In this document: positions 46,520 through 57,092 of the stretch, in pieces
Layout of the letters: the number at the start of each line of letters is the position of its first letter
Numbering within the stretch: the first letter of the stretch is position 1
DNA from: Neopestalotiopsis rosae
Lineage: Eukaryota > Ascomycota > Sordariomycetes > Amphisphaeriales > Sporocadaceae
Length of the DNA stretch: 64,000 nucleotides
Assembly: GCA_023078685.1 (NCBI GenBank)
Contig: JALGAS010000003.1
Location: 2,418,001-2,482,000 of the forward strand
Direction of reading: 5' to 3'
Translations under genes and position numbers: made by a program
Notes under the pieces: model-generated
Database searches by the model: none
Seen by the model: the letters and a program-made list of their open reading frames with translations, nothing else
Told to the model about the DNA's origin: nothing

Positions 46520-48958
46520 TCATCCTAAGAGAATAGTTTCTTCCCTGGCTTGTTTCATAAACGCATGTACGTGTATGCGCCCTACCCCTAGCCTTTCTAC
46601 TACACCATTGCCATCTTCAGACAACAGAAGAACGTTGATATAAGGCCAAGGGGTCATTTCGCTGTAGTATCGACAGTCGAATGCATGGTCATTCATTAGA
46701 GCACCTCCATGATGAAAAGTATGAGACTGGTCCACGCTCACAGAATATGACTTCAAAGGCAGACTTGGATCTGAGTCATCCGGTAATTCCGCTTCCCAAT
46801 CCTTAAAGTTCTCTAGATATGGTTCGTAGGCGGTATTGTCGGGCACCTCATGTTCTCCGATTGTTTTGTCCGTCCACAATCGGAATCGTTTCATATCCGT
46901 GTCCCAGGTGATATCGTTGCTTGTCCGGTCCAAAGTCGACCGAGATATTGCCAAGAACCTGTGCTCCATGCCTTGCAGCTGTGGCACTAAATGACTGTCC
47001 ACTACAACCACTCCTGCCGCATGTTGGTCACCATCAAGTACGGCTAATCTGCATTGGTAATGCAGACCGTCATCGCAATTGGAACCACGGAGGGGGTTCA
47101 GGGCAGGATCTCCCGAATGCTGAGCCGTGAGGCGGAACGTGGCAACTTGCCCTTCGATAGTGAGGACGAACGAGGAACTGCCGCCTATAACTAGCCCACG
47201 GGAATCTCGCAATATAGAAGGATATTTGTAATGACGTAATTTTGGGTCTGAATTTTGAAAGATGATTTCGGATTCTTCTTCGTCGAAGTGACGTGTCCAG
47301 CCATCTGGCATCAGGTCGGATGTGTCTGGAACCACCGGAGTACAGAGTCTGGTCTGGCTTGGCGTTAGGGTGATTGTACATTGAGCCGCTGTGCGTTCTA
47401 GCATGTTCAAGGACCTGGAGTTTGGCGCATAGTCGTAGCGAACTTGACCATTCCATCCCGCCCATGACCAGCTCGGAAATTGTTTGTTCCCTCTTTTGCA
47501 TTGTTGAACAGGTATCCAAAGGAGTGCTGTGTCGAAAGTCGTCACGGGCAGTCCATAGAAGAACGGACCTCTTAAAGGTTCTTCTAGAGAATGAAGTATC
47601 CCATCAAATGCTTTTATCTTGTCCATCGCGTTCGTCAGAGATCGACCAGTATATGCACTGACCGCAATTGTGTAGACGTCAAACACATTGTATGTTTCGA
47701 AGTCGAGTTGTGAGTTCTGATCATAAAGGATGAACCTTTCGGCCCCGTCGCAACTTCGATGGTACTGTTCCTCAAAAATGCATCCTTCGTCGCATTGGTA
47801 GGATACTTGCGAAGCCGTCAACTTGAATAGCCTGGCCGAGAGGATTTTTTCTTGAAATGTCCAGCCTCTGGTATCCCAGTAGGTTGTTTGAAGATTAGAC
47901 TCCAATCTATTAGAAAGAGTCAATCCATTCAGCGTCACACGCATCTGCTGCTTGGTGCGTGGACATTGCTCGGACACTCCCGGGATGCCGTAATCAGCGT
48001 TGTGGCCAGCAGCGGCAACAATGGTAAGTGCAGCGTCGCTATATACCTGTTGCATGCTCTCCACGTTCGCTTGGATATTCTCTGCATCATCCTGGATGAT
48101 GCATAGGGCATCGACCCAGAGATAACGATACCCCAAGTATCGAGTTGCCTGCATAGCATCTATGATCGTTTCTGATGGGGCGTTCTCGCCAGACAAAAAG
48201 CAATTAACTGTTTCCAGGCGTGTAATACTGTCCTTTTTCAGTTTGATGCGCTGGTCCTTACCCCATACGTAGCTCAAAGCGATATATGGTGCGCTATGAG
48301 GGAGCGTTACAATGCATGCCTGGTCGACATCGATAGCTCGTAATGTCAGCGGATATCCATTTGAACCTGGTCCTATGGCAGCACTTTTCGTGGCAGGTCT
48401 CATGCTGGCGTTGACTCCATGATGAAGATGCTTGCAAATTTGTAGCCAGCCTTTGACCAAACCCCAGTTGATTTTGTCCGGCTTCACCGCTTGGCCAAAA
48501 TGCTGGAACTGCTGACCAGCACTTAAAAGGTCATTTCGTAGAGCAATTATTTGTGGCGAAATGAAAGTCCAATCAAGTCGAGTCTGACTAAGCAAGTCAT
48601 AATGCTCATCCGCCATATTCTCCATGTGCAAGTCGACAGACATGGCCATCCCGGCCGCGGATTCGCTGGTCGTATCGAAGGTGACATCCAAGGGATTCAA
48701 GTAAGCCGTAATAACTGGGACGCTCTTCGCGTCACTTAGCACCTTCATAAAAGTAGCCAGCTGCTCGGCTCCGAAGCAAGTCTGGTACGTGTGCTTCACC
48801 AACATACAGAGTCTGCAACCATGTTGTTCGAATATCTCAGAGATGCTCCCGAACTTGATCTTTCGCAATCTGGTATCTTTGACCCACGGTTGAAAGAAGA
48901 GGACTTCGATGTTCTGGAGGCGGCAACTTGAACAGAGGAATTCGTTATCCAGGTCCAT
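46520..48958 (-). CDS. HET-domain (heterokaryon incompatibility) protein
   Basis: A single exon of 812 residues starts MDLDNEFLCSSCRLQNIEV. The N-terminal part (1-200) has Cys pairs (CSSC, CRLC) and is otherwise unassigned. The HET domain spans about 225-380: PYIALSYVWG, then RYLGYRYLWVDALCIIQDD and YSDAALTIVAAAG, the three classic blocks, followed by DTRGWTFQEKILSARLF. The C-terminal half, including FPSWSWAGWNGQV, is common in long HET proteins. HET domains are found in fungal genes controlling nonself recognition and programmed cell death after hyphal fusion, though most family members are untested. It faces the monooxygenase tail to tail with 295 bp between and is followed by the terpene synthase in the same orientation. 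No introns or breaks are visible. Confidence 0.93.
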   Translation of the reverse strand: MDLDNEFLCSSCRLQNIEVLFFQPWVKDTRLRKIKFGSISEIFEQHGCRLCMLVKHTYQTCFGAEQLATFMKVLSDAKSVPVITAYLNPLDVTFDTTSESAAGMAMSVDLHMENMADEHYDLLSQTRLDWTFISPQIIALRNDLLSAGQQFQHFGQAVKPDKINWGLVKGWLQICKHLHHGVNASMRPATKSAAIGPGSNGYPLTLRAIDVDQACIVTLPHSAPYIALSYVWGKDQRIKLKKDSITRLETVNCFLSGENAPSETIIDAMQATRYLGYRYLWVDALCIIQDDAENIQANVESMQQVYSDAALTIVAAAGHNADYGIPGVSEQCPRTKQQMRVTLNGLTLSNRLESNLQTTYWDTRGWTFQEKILSARLFKLTASQVSYQCDEGCIFEEQYHRSCDGAERFILYDQNSQLDFETYNVFDVYTIAVSAYTGRSLTNAMDKIKAFDGILHSLEEPLRGPFFYGLPVTTFDTALLWIPVQQCKRGNKQFPSWSWAGWNGQVRYDYAPNSRSLNMLERTAAQCTITLTPSQTRLCTPVVPDTSDLMPDGWTRHFDEEESEIIFQNSDPKLRHYKYPSILRDSRGLVIGGSSSFVLTIEGQVATFRLTAQHSGDPALNPLRGSNCDDGLHYQCRLAVLDGDQHAAGVVVVDSHLVPQLQGMEHRFLAISRSTLDRTSNDITWDTDMKRFRLWTDKTIGEHEVPDNTAYEPYLENFKDWEAELPDDSDPSLPLKSYSVSVDQSHTFHHGGALMNDHAFDCRYYSEMTPWPYINVLLLSEDGNGVVERLGVGRIHVHAFMKQAREETILLG

Positions 48959-49475
48959 TTTGTAGTGCTAATGGATTGTTCTTGCCTGCTGACAACGTAA
49001 GATGCCCGGGTGGGTGATAATGTCAAGATAAATCTATCTGATGAGGGGCAACTCAGCATGGCCATGTGTGCGGCTGAGAGAAGCTGTAGGTAGTACCATC
49101 GATAACCTTATTGTAATGGATAGATCAATATTTCGTATAGTTAAGAATGAGATACTCCATCCATGGAGAGAAAAAAAGTTCCACTTGATTTGAACCATAA
49201 TCATGTCGTGCCAGGTCATAATACTAGATTAGATCCGATGCGAAGACACGACTCCGAAGGGTTTCTTCCTTGTACTGGCCAAGCGAATAGGAAAACACAA
49301 CTCAGATCCAGAAAGTAGCTTAATGAAGATAAATATATTCCAGTCAAATCCCATCAACGCCTTGCTTGTTTCTATGTCTACCATTTGATTGAACCTGAGC
49401 GCCGATGCCAAAAGCAGAATCTTCCATAATGTTCCCAAACATGTGCATCACCACCGAGACTGAGGGAGTTCTCAA
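48959..49475. promoter_or_regulatory. Promoter region of the HET gene
   Basis: About 520 bp between the HET start codon and the terpene synthase stop codon; no gene seen. Confidence 0.5.
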
Positions 49476-50908
49476 TCACAGGGTAACCTCGATACTTCCA
49501 TCCTCTAGGATAAAATCAGTAACACCATATCTCTTGGCGCCAAGGCTATACAAAGTCGTGGTCAGCAAAAAGGCTTCGAAGCTGAACAAAATACTGCACC
49601 AGAGATCAAACTTACCTCCACTCGAGATTACCAGTGTTCACCATGCGGAACAGTTCGATAACTTTTGCGAGGGCCTGGCGCGTCTCGACATCGTCGGCCA
49701 CGTCGTCGAGGAGGATGGCGGCTGTGCCGTCATAGACCTCGACGAGCTGCTGGATGTGGTCCATGGACAGCTGCACGGCCAGGTCCAGGTCGTTGGAGGC
49801 GTGGAACATGATGGCCACGGAGCTGAGGACGCTGCCGGCGCGCATCTCCTTCTTGAGCGAGATGAGATCGTTGACGCTAAATGGCAAATGAAATGTCAAT
49901 GATCTGGTGTTGTCGTGCGGAGAGAGCCTCTTGATCGTAAATTGACTTACATTGAGTTGATCACAATGGTAGACAGCCACAATGTCTCGTACGCTTCTGA
50001 TGTTACTACACTCATTGGGAGCTTGACTCCGAGGGCGAATCTGGAAAGAGGGCATTAGTTATTTCGAATTGACAGTCACGACTTTCTTTGATGACTTACT
50101 CGGACATTCCCAACAGCGTTCCCATACCACTGGTGAGCGTCCGCACCTCCCAATATCTTTCGAGGCTTGGGACTGATTCGCTCTTCTCAAAATCCGTTTC
50201 TATCCTGGTGGCGTCGATGTATTGGTCAAAGTGTCTCAGGAGTTCTACCCTTTGTTCTTTGGTTGATGTTAGTTGCTCATCCTCAAATCAATATGATAAG
50301 AAGAGAGTGCTTGGCTCACCAATGTCATAAGCACCACGAATCTTTTCGGCAATCTCTCCGAAATTCCGTATCAATGGGTGCAGGGGCATCGATTTGCTGC
50401 CGTGCTCGGACAGTCCAAAGCTCTGGGCGACATAAATCTTTGTGGCGGATCTGAAGTCTTCAGCTTCCTCTGGATCCTCGAGCCGTTCCACGTAGTCGTC
50501 CCAGATACCGAACCAGATGGTCAGGTCGGTCATGACTTGGAATGCTTCCCAGGTCGATGTTGGCCACCATCTTTTTCTCAAATGTCAGTGAAGTGCCCAT
50601 GGAAAAGCAGCAATATGAGCTCGCAATCTCACCTGGCTGCTAATAAAGCTGGGTCGGCGTCTTTTACGGCTTGTTGGTGCTTAGCACTGGGGAGTATGCT
50701 ATTTGCGTAATGTAAGTATATAAACTTGTGTGTAGATTGGAAAGAAACCGTACTGAGGTAGCTTCCTGTCAACCATATCCTTCATGCGGCCATAATTTTC
50801 ATTTGCCAAGCTCGGCCAGTGTGAGAAGATGGGCTTGAGGTCGGGAATCACCAGCTTCTGGCCCTTGAGCCTTTTGGCCAGCAATTGTGTTTCGAGCTGA
50901 TGAGGCAT
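49476..50908 (-). CDS. Class I terpene synthase (sesquiterpene cyclase-like)
   Basis: Seven exons (50908..50754, 50686..50633, 50576..50320, 50256..50100, 50040..49951, 49876..49616, 49545..49476) give 347 residues, the normal single-domain size. The first Mg-binding motif is WDDYVE within FGIWDDYVERLED, the second (NSE triad) is VNDLISLKKE with N, S and E in the right spacing, and the C-terminal RY pair is in WSLGAKRYG. The WWPTSTWEAF stretch before the DDxxE motif is also typical. The enzyme should ionise a prenyl diphosphate, probably farnesyl diphosphate, and cyclise it; the product cannot be predicted. Six introns all keep frame; exon 2 uses the CCCAG acceptor because the nearer AG gives a stop. 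Neighbours are a HET protein, a NACHT protein and, beyond HET, an FAD monooxygenase that could oxidise the product. Confidence 0.92.
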
Positions 50909-52781
50909 TGTGAAGAGAAATCAAGTAAATGGACAATGGTGTCAATAGAGGAATGTTTGAAGAGGATTTTTCAGGTGACGATGCTCAAATTGTCTCTTAG
51001 ACTATCAGAATTGTAATCGGTGGATATGGTCGCCATATATATCTGTATCTGAGAGACGGAGGCAGGCCTCCATATCTCCTTCACAAGCCAACATCGACAA
51101 CAAAGCTGATATGACCCGCCTTCGTCTACCGACACAATGGTAACCCGGGATCTCCAGCTGCTCATGTCCCCATACTACAACTACTAGTACGACGAAAGAC
51201 TCCGTACGGGCTGAAGGTTGAATTGCACTGGAATGGAGTCTTCGCGATATCGACAATTACACCGCCCACGCTGCCGTTGTCCTACAAATGAGAAGTCAGT
51301 AAAAGTCCGACCATGTTTCTGTCCAGCCCACAACGCTCAGCCTCGAAACTCCATAAGGGGGTCATTCAGCTGTCCGCATGCCTGCCCGCAAGCTGCCGGT
51401 GGCGTCGCTCGACTGCAGCTGAGCAGTGGGGAACAAGGGCCTTCCGCAATCCCGGCCAAAAAAACAGGGCGCTATCGGGAGCGCGCCGTTTTGGACGACC
51501 CCGGTATAGTCGTGATCTCTTTGCGCCTAGAAGCCTTTCACGTCTCCATATTACGATACTAACCTGCGCTCGATTCTGCAACAATGTCGCGGTATGCATG
51601 CAAGGATGAGCCGATTAGGAGGCTCTAAAGGGTGATGCCGTGCCCGTTGGTTCCAGACAGACGGGACTGGCCCTTTCAACCTGGGAAGAATGCGCTCGAT
51701 GATTGGGCACACTCCGAGTCTCGACCACCGATTAGTCCCAAGACATCTCTCCAAAAATTTGGGCCGTCCATAACATTGCGCCTGAGAAACTCCCATGTGT
51801 TCGAAGCTTGAAAGGACTAGGCTCCATGCAAATATCCATTGTCACCCAATGCCAAAGACTAGCCAGCCCTATGTAAATACCATTGGCGCACCGGATGCGA
51901 GATTGGCAAGTTCAGCTTATATCAGCGACGAGTAGTAATCGAGATGGGCGTATTCGGGTGATTAATCACCGTTGAATGCAAAAGCTGAATCCCGTGTCGC
52001 AAATTCCGTGCCTAGACTCTATCGAGTCTATGAAGGTTGAATTTGGCGACACAGTCAGCGTCCGTGTGAAGCTGAAAGAGGGACTCTGGACAATGCAAGA
52101 GTCAGCAGAATTGCTTGCAATACTGCCAACTCACCAGACTTTCAGCTGGTCAAAGTCGACCAATGCATGTCATATGCAGTGTCATTAAAATATCTCGGGA
52201 TCACTTTCTGGTGGTTAATTCGTAGCCTCCCAAGGTGGCCGATGAGGTTTGTCCGGAATGCATACTCGACTGATCGCGACATTGTTGCTAAGCATGCCCT
52301 CTTTTCTTTTCATTCCAAGAGGGGTTGTATGAGATCAGGCCTCTAGTTCAATAAATCCGGCTACTGGTCTACATTGTCTAAATAAAGCACTATATTCTAT
52401 GGAGAGACCTCCAAATGCGAACATGATCTCATTCACCAGTCAACACATAGCGGTACTATAATTCATTGTAGCCAGAAGTGTTCCCTGCGATCCGGAGTCT
52501 TTTTTTCCTTTCTTTTTTTTTTCTTTCTCTTTTTTTTGGAGTGTCCATTTCCCCCCACTTTTCGTCCCTTTGATCGTTTAGTTCAACCACTCCAAAATGC
52601 AAGCTATCGACGCGAGTATCCGAAAATTACGAGGACCACCTCTGTTTGGCCACTTTCTACACGACGATAATCATTTGAAAAAAAAAAAAAATCAAAAATC
52701 ATGGAACTCCATCAGAGATTTGGAGATAAGTCATTAGGATCAAATTTATTGGCAAGCGATTAAAGTCTACTGCGGCACAGG
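50909..52781. other. Intergenic region upstream of the terpene synthase
   Basis: This 1.9 kb holds the terpene synthase promoter and the 3' flank of the NACHT gene. Poly-pyrimidine runs lie at 52500-52537 and an A14 run at 52678-52691. Short open frames near 51000-51800 do not resemble any family. No clear transposon relic is seen. Confidence 0.5.
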
Positions 52782-55700
52782 CTACTGAAGAGAGTCATAT
52801 GGCATATGAGATGCATTCCGTAGAATGCTCAGCGACCGGCGGCATTGATGTTCAAAAGCCACGTCCTTGAGAGTCGTGAGCTGTTCTCGCGTCTTTGTAA
52901 CAGCGGTCAGTCCATAGGAAAGGAGTAGAACGCCAACCTCATCGCGGCCGCATTTGAGGGCCTGATGGATGGCTTGCTCAGCGAAATTGCCTTTTTTCAT
53001 CAACCGCGCATCCCATTTGAGCAGTAACCGGATCGCCTGAAGACAATGATCACAGCTGCTAGTAGCATGCGTTATGCGGAAACATTCATGATTGAAGATG
53101 ATGTCATACAGCGCAATGTCCAAGATCGAGGGATCACACTGCTTCCGAAGGTGCTTCATCACAGTGACCCAGCTGCGCTGGGTGGCGAGGATGAATACAT
53201 TGAGATCAGGCTGTGAGTCGTTTTTCAAGGATTCAGCGACTGACCCTCCTCTGGAAAGGTAAGTTTGAAGCGTTCGTTCGTACAGAACACCTTCTCGGAT
53301 GGCATACATAATGAAGCGCATCCATATTTCACCTCCGCCGCGAATCTTGGCTCTTTTAAGTATTGATTGCAAGATTCGGTTGCAGTTGTAGAAACTCACA
53401 TCCGCTCGTAGCAGCAAGTTACGAGCGGCCTGTATTGGCGTTTCTTCAAATTGTCCTGAAATAAAAATGCTGGCGTTATACTGCAAAAGCAGATCAACCA
53501 ATTGTGACGCGCCAAGAGTAATAGCGAGAGTGAGGGGTGTATAATCGTCTGGCATCCGATGGTTGACATCCGCGTTATGACTGAGTAATACTTTGGCTGC
53601 CTCCAAGTCGTTGCGAATCACTACGTGATCAAGAGCAGTAAAGCCTGCAGCGCACCTTTCGTCGATGTCAGCACCATTCTTCAAGCACTCTTGGAAATCT
53701 TGCGATAGGTGACCGTTCGGCAAAAGGAGACTGCTGTCTAAGATTTCCCACAGCTCAAAGTCATGCTCGTCTACAATGTAATCCTCCGAGTCGCTGTGTT
53801 CACTCCCTATGAAATGGTAGAGGCTGTCTGGAGGTGTGCCACATATATGGCGATCATATTCCTTTAAGTGCAGTGGCTGAGGCGGCGCGTTTGGAGGCGG
53901 GGGATATTTGGATTTAATGAATGAAGCCGTATCACCCTGGCCACTCTGTACAGCCAAAGCAAGAGCGCTTACTCCGGTGTCTTCGGTGCGGAAATTGAGC
54001 GTGGCACCGCGAGAGATCAATTGTTCGATGATTGCTGTCTGGCCCCTCTCGATGGCCAAGTGTAAGACCGATCTGCGGTCGAAAGACGATGCAATACTTG
54101 CTCCGAAAGAAAGCAGGCTACGTGAGACGCTCTCATGGCCTAGATGGATGGCAAGTCCTAGAGGGGAACGACCACCCACCTCAAAGTTGGGGCGGGCTCC
54201 ATATTTCAGAAGCAATTCCACCTCAATAGGCAGACCAAGCTCTACAAAAAACATGAGAACATTTGTCTCGAGGCGGTCCGAGTTTGGCTCACAGCCGTGT
54301 TGAACCAGCTGCTTGAGCATGTAGACATGTAGGTACTTATCTTTTCGTAGTCGCGCGAGTGATACGGCATGTTCGAGAGATGTGAGTCCCTTATGCGTAA
54401 GCTTCGGGTCAGCGCCTTGCCTAAGCAAGACACCAACCACTCGCGCGGGGTCGACATCGGCAGAGGCTGCGTAGTGGATGTATCTCGCGAGGATGTTGCC
54501 CAGTTGCTCTGGACTTAGCGCGAAGTTGCTGATGGAACTCGTGAGGAGTCCTCGGAGATCTTCCATCGTGTCTTGCTCAGGGCCAGAGTCCAATAATCCC
54601 CAGAGAACACCACCGTGCCCGAATCTCAAGGCCCATTCCAGAGCATGATCTCCGGTCTCTGTTTTCCAGGGCAAATCCATCCGCTCTGGACTCATGCTGA
54701 GTAACTTGAGCCAGAGTGCATATAATGTTGGACTCGGTGCATTGGGAAGGAAGTGGCGTGCATGATACACACAATGAGCGTGTGCGTATCCGAGAAGCCG
54801 TTGGACATCCTTATGTAATCTGTTAGGTGCAAGTGACCGAAGTGTTGGAAATATGTCAACGCTGACTCTGCTCACTGGCCGTTGATGCCGCGATCTGAAG
54901 AAAAATAGGATTTTGCTGATAAGGGATGAGTTGAATACCAGACTGGAATTGACCGTCTCTGTGACGTGCTTAATGACCAGGTCGTTACGCGCTTGGTAGG
55001 TGAGCCGGCGATCAAACTCGACATAGTTCAGGTACGTCACGCATATTCCTCCTAAAGTCAAGTCTGCATCGCGTTCGGTGAAGTGCAGTGGGCGAGAGGG
55101 TTTACCAATGCCTGATGTTGTCAAAAGATGAAGAGCTGCACTGTGGTGAATATAGTAAACGCAGTCAGACTCTTCATCGACTTCGAGTAATGTGCCACCG
55201 CAAAGCCCGACCAATTCTTGGGGTTCGGTCTGCGGAAATGTCGCAGCATTCCACATAGTGTTACCTGCCTCGACGTTGAGAGCAACACGAATTTCGTCGA
55301 CATGCAATGGGCGCAATGCTGCCGCAACGATCTGAAAAATTTTGGAACCGTATCTGGTATCCCAGATCCTGTCCAATGCTTGGTCATAAGCCTCTGGCAG
55401 ACTTTGGGGTAGTATTTCCAGCATGCGTGATATGTCTGAATCCGACAGGACTCGCTGTGGGAATTTTGGAAATATCGCCTCCAGCTGAAGCGTAACCCAA
55501 AGGTACCTGCCATTGTGTCAGCATTTGTCAGGGCCTCAACACGAAGCAAAACCCAGTGGCATAGATAAGACTCACATGCCCTGTGCGCCAGTGCAAAGTC
55601 GTTCCCTCAAGATAGTTTCCATATTATCGCTAAGACGGCGAGTGCCTTTACGTCTTTCGATCTCGATGGTGATATATTCTATCATCTCTACGTCCTTTTC

Positions 55701-57092
55701 GGGAGCGGCCATGGAAACGACGCTGGCTGTTGAAAAGTATGATAAGACATGAAAGGCGATTCGAGGTTCATGTCGGCTTGACCAACAGAGGCGGACTTTG
55801 CGATGAGAGGCAAGGAGCTTCAGGCACTCCAGCACATTTTCCACCTCTGTGTTGGTGCACTCGTCTAATGCGTCCAGCACCAGAAGACAGGTTCTCGAAT
55901 TGGGCAGGACATCAAGGATGAGATTAGTAATGTCTGAAGTGCTGAAGCTGCTCGGGTCCCCGATGTGTTTCTCGAATTTGGCCAGCGCCGCTGAGAAAAT
56001 TTGGGTTTCCTTTTGGTCTTGCAACACTTGATGGGCGATACTACCCATTATCCAGCGACTTTCCACGCTTTGAGAGGATCCATTCTGACAGAAAAATGAC
56101 AAAACGCAATATGTACTCGGAGAAGCTGCTGATGAGAGCTCGGCGACAATGTTTGCAAGCGTAACCGTTTTTCCGCTTCCTAGATTGCCGCGGAACCAAA
56201 GCGGGTGGTTTGATTCTCCAGATACCCATTCTAGGTATTCATTGTGCTCAAAAACCCATCTGACGGTGCCTCGCTTTCTTGCTCGCCTCCAGGCCCGTTC
56301 GAGGGTTAGCTCGTTTGGAGAAAGTAATTGCAACAGCTTTGCCCTTCGAATCAGATAAGGTCGTCGGGTACGGGGCGTATTTATAAAAGGCGCGAGTCCG
56401 ACGTAGCTCAACAAGCTCGAATCAGAATCTTGCTGCTGCTGCATAAAGAGTTGATTGGCCTTTTTCTCAATCATCCCGCCCCAGTACTCGACATCTTGCA
56501 CCAATCCGCGGCTGGACGTATCGAACGAAGCGCCCAATGAGGACGTGAACTGGGAAACCAGTGATTTTCGTGAAAAAGTGGCTATTTTCTTGCAAAGAGC
56601 AATAACTGCGATAAGGTACTCGCACTTGAGAGCCTGTAAGTCGGGTGAATCGGGATATAGAGCTATAATTTCTCTATTAATCTTGGACGATGAACCCAGT
56701 TTCATGAGCATTTGCGACACTTTTTCAAAGTACGATAGAAACCGCAAGGCACTGTCAAGCGACAGTCTCACCACTGCCCATACACTACTTGCAATTATAT
56801 TCTGACTGCCCCCGATGACAAGATCGCCAGCGGTTGTGAGCATCTGAATCCGATCGAGAATGCTAACCAACCGGGTTCCCATGGGCTGCCAGGACCGGTG
56901 CAGCCGTGATCCCTCTAAATTGATTTCTTCTGTGACTTTGACAATGTCCTGCAGACTTGGGGGCGATTTGGTGCTGAAGTTCTTAAACACTTTTCGATCC
57001 TGATCGCCCAGAATCAGGCGGAATTCCGATATAGCCTGTGCGAGACGGATGTCCGCTTTGAGCGGGGCGGCCTGAGCTAAAGCTGTGGACAT
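52782..57092 (-). CDS. NACHT-ankyrin STAND (NLR-like) protein, 1413 residues
   Basis: Exons 57092..55576 and 55506..52782 join AT|G to give ...GAQGMYLWVTLQLEAIF, the usual continuation after the NTPase. Residues 1-250 form a helical N-terminal domain (VWAVVRLSLDSALRFLSYFEKV) of the kind often placed before NACHT in fungi. Walker A is GNLGSGKT at 302-309 and Walker B is CLLVLDALDEC at about 402-412, followed by CWSSRHEP (sensor region). The winged-helix-like part ends near 700. From about 800 onward there are ankyrin repeats (RSPLGLAIHLGHESVSRSLLSFGA, VLHLAIERGQTAIIEQLISRGA, FTALDHVVIRNDLEAAKVLLSHNADVN, each shown only in part). STAND proteins of this layout act as regulated switches in fungal immunity and incompatibility. 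The first ATG of the frame at 57092 was chosen; no disabling stop is visible. Confidence 0.9.
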
